Origin: Larix sibirica
Taxonomy: Eukaryota; Streptophyta; Pinopsida; Pinales; Pinaceae
Direction of reading: 5' to 3'
NCBI GenBank assembly: GCA_004151065.3
Contig: NWUY0300010471.1
Location: 22,354 to 36,805 of the forward strand
DNA: 14,452 bases
Shown here: positions 10,531 through 14,452 of the stretch, piece by piece
Layout of the letters: every line of letters starts with the position of its first letter
How positions within the stretch are numbered: the stretch's first letter is position 1
Position numbers and translations under genes: made by a program
Notes under the pieces: model-generated
What the model saw: the letters and a program-made list of their open reading frames with translations, nothing else
Database searches by the model: none
What the model was told of the DNA's origin: nothing

Positions 10531-11399
10531 TTCCTTTTACTCTCTCTGGTTTGGATGAGGGGCTCAAATATTTGGGCTTCCAGTTGAAGCCAAATGCCTA
10601 TAAGAAACAGGATTGGCATTGGCTCCTTGAAAAACTGCATAAAAGACTCAAAGTTTGGAGTCATAAATGGCTCTCTAGGGCTGGAAGGTTGGTTCTGGTT
10701 AAGTCGGTCTTGGAGGCAATACCGGTCTACTAGATGACATTGTCCTGGATTCCCAAGGGGATCTTAGAGAAGGCTAGGAAGATATGTTTTCGATTCCTTT
10801 AGAGTGGTAAAGATGACACCTTTGTATCACCCTGGGTAAGGTGGCAGCGGATTGTGATCCCTAAAGCTTTGCGAGGTTGGAGTCTGAAGAACATATTTCA
10901 TTTTTCAAAATCCCTGGCTGCTAAGGGGGGTTGGAGGATCTTGAAGTCTGAGAGTCTCTGGACCAAGGTGGTTATTCAGAAATACATAACCGCAGACTCT
11001 GTTGTTGACTAGGTGAGGAATCCTAGGAAGACTCATGCGGGGGGGTCGGTGATTTGGAAGGCGGTGGTCAATTCATTCCTGGTGCTTGGCACTCATTTGG
11101 AGTGGAACGTTGGAGATGGGAGGAGTTTAAGGGTGGGTGAGGATCCATGGTTTGGATGTGTTGGGCATCATCTTTTGCTGGGTGAGACAGTGGTGGCTTT
11201 GCAAGCTCGGGGCTTTACTTTTTTGTATCAGTTGGCGGAACAGGCACAGGATAGACCTTGGATTAGGTCATGGAGAGCAGTGCACACTCTGAACCTCTCA
11301 GCAGCCAATCAATTGGTTGTGTCTTGTTATTATCTAGAACTCAACAGATCTCAAGTTATTTTGAGGAATGGGGCAGATGATTTGGTATGGGAAGGGGAT

Positions 11400-11654
11400 C
11401 CGATGGGAAATTACACTCCAAAGGGTGGGTATATTTGTCTCAGTGCTTTTGAAAACATTTGAGAACCTGTATGGTGGTGGAAGAAACTGTGGAAGCTTAA
11501 GTGTCCACCAAAAACTTGCTTGTTTATGTGGAACGTTCTTGAAAACAAAGTTCCAACCTGGGACAACCTGCAGAAAAAGAATAAGCATGGCCCAGGGTGG
11601 TGCATTCTATGTAGAGCAGCGGATGAGGATGTCACTCATCTTTTTATTCGGTGA
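11400..11654 (+). other. zf-RVT-like zinc-binding segment of ORF2
   Basis: The frame holding WKLKCPPK and FMWNVLENKVPTWDNL leads to a Cys-X2-Cys (TGC 11601, TGT 11610) and His (CAT 11637). At 11652 a TGA stands where the fourth zinc ligand, a Cys, is expected after HLFIR. A TGC or TGT codon changed in its third base would give this stop. An earlier in-frame TGA at 11460 also interrupts the segment. The pattern matches the zinc-binding region (Pfam zf-RVT) that follows RT in plant LINEs. Confidence 0.75.
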
Positions 11655-11973
11655 CCATATACGATTGAGGTATGGATTGAATGTTCTAGGATTTCTGGGA
11701 TCAATTGTGTATGGTCTAGGAACTCGTTCGTGCAGGCCTGGGCATCCTGGAATTTGGTGCCTCTCCATAAAACAGTGAAAGCTTTGTTGTTATTGGTTTG
11801 TTGGGGCATTTGGTTGGCTCAAAACAACTTTATTTTTTTATGAAAAGGTCTGCACTCCGGAGATTTCTGCTGCTCTTATTTGTGGCATCTTAACTGCGTT
11901 CCCACAACATATCCGCGTTGCAAATCAAAGGGAAATTTTAGAGGTGAAGCTTGATCGATCGGTTCCTTGGGGG

Positions 11974-12315
11974 GTTTTTGATGGGGCAACACAAAATGAT
12001 GAGTGTGGGGGAGGGGTTGTCCTTTACCTTTCTATATCACACTACTTCATATTGTATATGGGGTTGGGTGAAGGTGGTAACAATTATGCTGAACTGATGA
12101 GCCTAAAACTCCTTTTAATCTTTGCGGTTGAAAAAGGATGTTGAAACACCAATATTTTTGGTGATTCTATGAATGTCATAAACTGGATTAAAGGAATTCA
12201 ACAATGTAGAAACATTAGATTAGCAAACTTTCTACTGGACATCAGAGAGTTGCTGCTCCTTTTTGAAAACTTTTCTTGCAGGCATGTTTATAGGGAAAAC
12301 AACAAGGAGGCGGGC
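11974..12315 (+). other. RNase H domain at the C-terminus of ORF2
   Basis: Motifs in order are VFDGA (Asp at 11980-11982), NNYAELMSL (Glu at 12091-12093), FGDSMNVINWI (Asp at 12163-12165) and HVYRENNKEA (ending 12312). These are the four active-site blocks of an RNase H fold. In the last block, the residue after KEA, usually Asp, is Gly (GGC 12313-12315). A TGA at 12142-12144 interrupts the domain and fits a CGA-to-TGA change. RNase H in this position is known from a group of plant L1 elements and would remove RNA from the RNA-DNA hybrid. The frame here is one base off that of the upstream zinc segment because of the T7 run at 11833-11839. Confidence 0.85.
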
Positions 12316-12590
12316 TTACAATTGGCACTGGGCTTTGGAAGGTGAAAGAATTTCGGGATGCGACAGTACAAGAGTATTACCATCGTCACTTTATAGAAGG
12401 GGCTCTGAACTGATCTTGGCTATGATGAATACCACTCTTTTTAGTTACTATTACAGCGGTTGGCAGACTTGCTGGTTTATTTTTGTATTTATATGTTACT
12501 CTTATTTTCTTGAAATCATATGAGGCTCGGGGAGCTGGATGTTTCTTATTTTTGACATAACAGTTATTTGGTATCAGAATTATATGTAAT

Positions 12591-12607
12591 AGCTCTATAA
12601 TAGAGCT
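12591..12607 (+). other. Inverted repeat / hairpin in the LINE 3' UTR
   Basis: AGCTCTAT and ATAGAGCT face each other around a single A, so the RNA can form a 7-bp stem with loop TAA. The 3' hairpins of several LINEs are recognised by their reverse transcriptase; a role here is inference. Confidence 0.55.
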
Positions 12608-12654
12608 CTCGACGAAGTTTTTTCTAGTATATAGTCATAGAACAGTTTCAGATA

Positions 12655-12671
12655 TGCACAACGGATGTGCA
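12655..12671 (+). other. Second hairpin near the LINE 3' end
   Basis: TGCACA and TGTGCA flank a 5-base loop (ACGGA), forming a 6-bp stem about 60 bases before the A tail. Its distance from the 3' end fits the place where LINE RNAs carry an RT-recognition hairpin. Six base pairs can also arise by chance. Confidence 0.5.
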
Positions 12672-12715
12672 ATATAGAATGTAATTTTGTTCACCATTGA
12701 TGAAATGAAATTGCA

Positions 12716-12738
12716 TTTTTTTTCCCCGGGAAAAAAAA
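12716..12738. repeat. T8-CCC / GGG-A8 palindrome at the LINE 3' end
   Basis: Eight T and three C are mirrored by three G and eight A around one central C, giving 11-bp arms. The right arm is the beginning of the A tail. Whether the T-C block belongs to the element's 3' UTR or to the insertion process is not clear. Confidence 0.7.
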
Positions 12739-12776
12739 AAGAAGAAAAAAAAAGAAAAAGAAAGAAAATAAAAATA
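12731..12776 (+). other. A-rich tail of the LINE
   Basis: Ten A are followed by A tracts broken by single G residues and later T, as expected for an old poly(A) tail. The tail fixes the + orientation and the 3' end of the element. The exact end is blurred because the flank is also AT-rich. Confidence 0.85.
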
Positions 12777-12822
12777 ATTTATAATGAGAATTGACAACTT
12801 TAATAATAACAATAATTTTTTT

Positions 12823-12870
12823 TAATAATAATAATAATAATAAAATAGATTATTATTATTATTATTATAA
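12823..12870. repeat. (TAA)7 and (TTA)6 inverted microsatellite
   Basis: Seven TAA units (12823-12843) are followed by AATAGA and six TTA units (12850-12867). The two tracts are complementary, so one strand can fold into an 18-bp A/T-only hairpin with a 6-base loop. It lies about 50 bases after the LINE tail. Confidence 0.85.
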
Positions 12871-14117
12871 AAGCATTGATGATGGTTTGGCTCACCTGAC
12901 ACAATGTGGGGACTATGATGTAGAGACGAAGCTCAAAGAACCCTTTGGGTTACTGATATTTTTTATGAGCTTGCCCAAAATGTTAACAATGTCCTTGATA
13001 ATGTTATCAAGTTTTGAAGCCAAAAGAGGAATGGTTTCCCATGTTTAAATAAGACAACTTATATTAGTTGGCAAGTGTGATGGTTGCTAAAGTGATCAGA
13101 GGACATGATATTTCATTCCATCTTAATAGATAAGATAAGACTAAGCTAGCTAGAATAGGGATGGCTTCTTGATGCTACAACAAAATTTGATTATATGAGT
13201 GATATTTATGGTTATACAGGAATGAATGGCCACGTTGACAAACTATTTGACAAAATACCTAAACTACATTTTTTCGAAAAGAAGGATTTCTTATTTTTGT
13301 GATTTCTCTATCACTTTCGCAATGAAAACTATGGATTGCATCGTTGTTATCAAGTCGAATTTTAGGTCCCTTGGATAAACAATAGCTTCTCTTCACTTTA
13401 AAGTAGTTAGATAATCAATCTCTACTATATGATTATGACATTAGCAAGGTCTCAACTATGAACTTGATGCTACATCTCTGTGGAAGAGCCTTACCTAACA
13501 AAGGTACACCCTATAGTTTGTTGATCTTGAAGTTTCTTCATCAATCATATTTAATAATGTAGAAGAACAAATATTCATCATTGAAATAGAACCATGGCTT
13601 TGGGATAATGCTAACCTCTTCTTCACATTATAGTTCTGGGATTTTAACATAGTTAATATGACTATCAATAGCACAAATTTATGTGTGATTTCCAAATCTC
13701 CCTGTCTAATACATGTGAACATTTGTAACCATTCTATAAGTGATTAGAAACCGTTTTAGTAAATTTCTTAAAGTTAACACTATTAAAATTAAAAAATGGC
13801 ATCATTACATCAACAAAAATGTGTATAAATCAACTTAAATGAAAATTCTCCAATCATATGGTTATATAAAGAAGAAATCATAAATGATCCCAAGTTTTGA
13901 ATAATAAATCCATATATTTTCATTATTAGATTTATATCAACAAACATACTATTTAACTTGAAGGTTTCATGTCTAATATCCTCAGTTTTTCGAGGAAAAA
14001 AAATAAATTTTATAAGCCTAAAGATTGGAACCAATAAACAAGCCACTTCCAAATATTGCTCCAAAATCATACATAACAATCATGACTTACTACATTGGCT
14101 CTAGTGCCCAAACCTCC
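12871..14117. other. Right flank, AT-rich, no intact gene
   Basis: This is non-coding sequence with frequent stops on both strands. The longest frames (12791-13048 on +, 13495-13722 and 13810-14079 on -) are under 100 codons with no domain I recognise. The only possible coding relic is the weak PPR-like stretch at 13171-13269. No RNA gene or element end was seen. Confidence 0.6.
13171..13269 (+). pseudogene. Possible relic of a PPR protein gene
   Basis: In one frame about 33 codons read FDYMSDIYGYTGMNGHVDKL and then FDKIPKL. This resembles the pattern of plant pentatricopeptide repeats, where a DMYxKCGxxxxA block precedes xLFDxMP. The frame ends at TGA 13300-13302, and the sequence before it needs a frameshift to continue (GMAS just upstream). 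There is a single repeat-like unit with several mismatches, so chance similarity is quite possible. I would treat it as a lead only. Confidence 0.25.
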
Positions 14118-14333
14118 ATGTGAGGGTTGTGATGTAATCTCAATATATTTATTTTCTTTGTAGGTTAGTATTAATTGAAACTTCCTTGAGTGGGATCAAA
14201 AGGTATTGTGAATTGGATAATTTAAATGTGAGGGTTCTGATGTAATCTCAATATATTTATTTTCTGTGTAGGTTAGTATTAATTGAAACTTCCTTGAGTG
14301 GGACGAAAAGGTATTGTGAATTGGATAAATTAA
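14118..14333. repeat. Tandem duplication, two units of 108 bp
   Basis: Unit 1 (14118-14225) and unit 2 (14226-14333) both start with ATGTGAGGGTT and end near TTGGATAA(T/A)TTAA. I count about five mismatches, so they are about 95% identical. Neither contains a coding frame or recognisable element end. Confidence 0.93.
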
Positions 14334-14452
14334 ATATTTAAATGGAATTGAATCATTGTTTTTATTTAGTTAAATTAAAATATATAAAGTTAAAAAAATA
14401 ATTATTAATTATAAATAATTTACATAAATGAAAAATAATTAAGAGAAAAAAG
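14334..14452. other. AT-rich end of the window; nothing recognised
   Basis: This is almost pure A/T sequence with short TAAAT-type runs. No gene, RNA or repeat unit could be supported. Confidence 0.6.

Larger units (their letters stand above)
8301..12413 (+). pseudogene. LINE ORF2 polyprotein (EN-RT-zf-RNase H), decayed
   Basis: This is the replication protein of the element, about 1370 codons when read through its lesions. Domains in order are: endonuclease (8301 to about 8990), linker and reverse transcriptase (about 9170-10530), thumb/connection region, a zf-RVT-like segment (about 11400-11654) and RNase H (11974-12315), then a tail ending at TGA 12411-12413 (YYHRHFIEGALN). The frame changes at 8381-8385 (loss in a C run), near 9168, near 10209, at 11833-11839 (seven T, one too many) and near 12315. 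In-frame stops lie at 10731, 10800, 11010, 11460, 11652 and 12142. The three TAGs replace tryptophans expected in this family. ORF2 would nick target DNA and prime reverse transcription from the nick; it is now a pseudogene. Confidence 0.92.
12414..12730 (+). other. LINE 3' UTR
   Basis: This AT-rich non-coding region lies between the ORF2 stop and the A-rich tail. It carries two short perfect inverted repeats (12591-12607 and 12655-12671) and ends with a T-C-G-A block that runs directly into the tail. No canonical AATAAA was seen. A frame of 86 codons at 12263-12523 overlaps the end of ORF2 and this UTR and is not a gene. Confidence 0.75.
6087..12776 (+). mobile_element. Full-length but decayed plant L1-type LINE
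   Basis: This non-LTR retrotransposon of about 6.7 kb has, in order: 5' leader, ORF1 with DUF4283 and zinc knuckle, ORF2 with endonuclease, reverse transcriptase, zf-RVT-like zinc segment and RNase H, a 3' UTR of about 300 bases and an A-rich tail. The ORF2 domain order with a C-terminal RNase H matches the known land-plant L1 group. I count seven in-frame stop codons and six frameshifts across the two ORFs, so the element cannot encode its own proteins. No convincing target-site duplication was found, and the 5' edge is set only by the change in composition. Confidence 0.93.

Noticed and set aside
6045-12800. Target-site duplication around the LINE
   Set aside because: AAGAAATAAAGGAT before the element and AAGAAAATAAAAAT after the tail look similar, but both are A-rich and imperfect, so I do not claim them.
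12791-13048. 85-codon frame with poly-Asn and poly-Tyr at its start
   Set aside because: The start is the translated AAT/ATT microsatellite and the rest has no recognisable domain.
13495-14079. Two minus-strand frames, possible Copia-type polyprotein remnants
   Set aside because: I looked for integrase, RT and RNase H motifs of LTR elements on the minus strand and found none.

Overview
The window is plant nuclear DNA dominated by one decayed L1-type non-LTR retrotransposon (LINE) on the + strand. The plant assignment rests on its architecture: an ORF1 with a DUF4283-like domain plus a CX2CX4HX4C zinc knuckle, and an ORF2 with endonuclease, reverse transcriptase, a zf-RVT-like zinc segment and a C-terminal RNase H domain, which is the layout known from land-plant L1 elements. 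I cannot name the species. No intact host gene, tRNA, rRNA or CRISPR array was seen.

Layout: 1-5038 and 5119-10156 are the same sequence at an offset of 5118. I found one difference by eye (c at 16, t at 5134). The first copy stops in the middle of the reverse transcriptase at the only ambiguous base in the window (n at 5039). The second copy, preceded by 79 bases not otherwise present (5040-5118), continues to the end of the element. The simplest reading is two overlapping contigs placed end to end without merging, so the real locus probably holds one LINE, best described by 5040-14452.

The complete copy runs from about 6087 (5' end uncertain) to an A-rich tail at 12731-12776, about 6.7 kb. 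It has a 5' leader, ORF1 (6428-8301), ORF2 (8301-12413) and a 3' UTR with two short hairpins. I infer a TGATG stop-start overlap between ORF1 and ORF2. ORF1 would supply the RNA-binding chaperone; ORF2 would nick the target, copy the RNA and possibly remove RNA from the hybrid. Neither can be made now: I count seven in-frame stops and six frameshifts. Three of the stops are TAG codons where tryptophan is expected.

The left flank (about 970 bases, present twice) has no recognisable gene. The right flank (12777-14452) is AT-rich. It holds an (AAT)n/(ATT)n inverted microsatellite, a weak possible relic of a PPR-type gene and a 108-bp tandem duplication near the end. I did not find a new biological system. 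The most useful observations are the probable assembly duplication, the reconstructed frame layout of the LINE, its RNase H domain and the ORF1/ORF2 junction.
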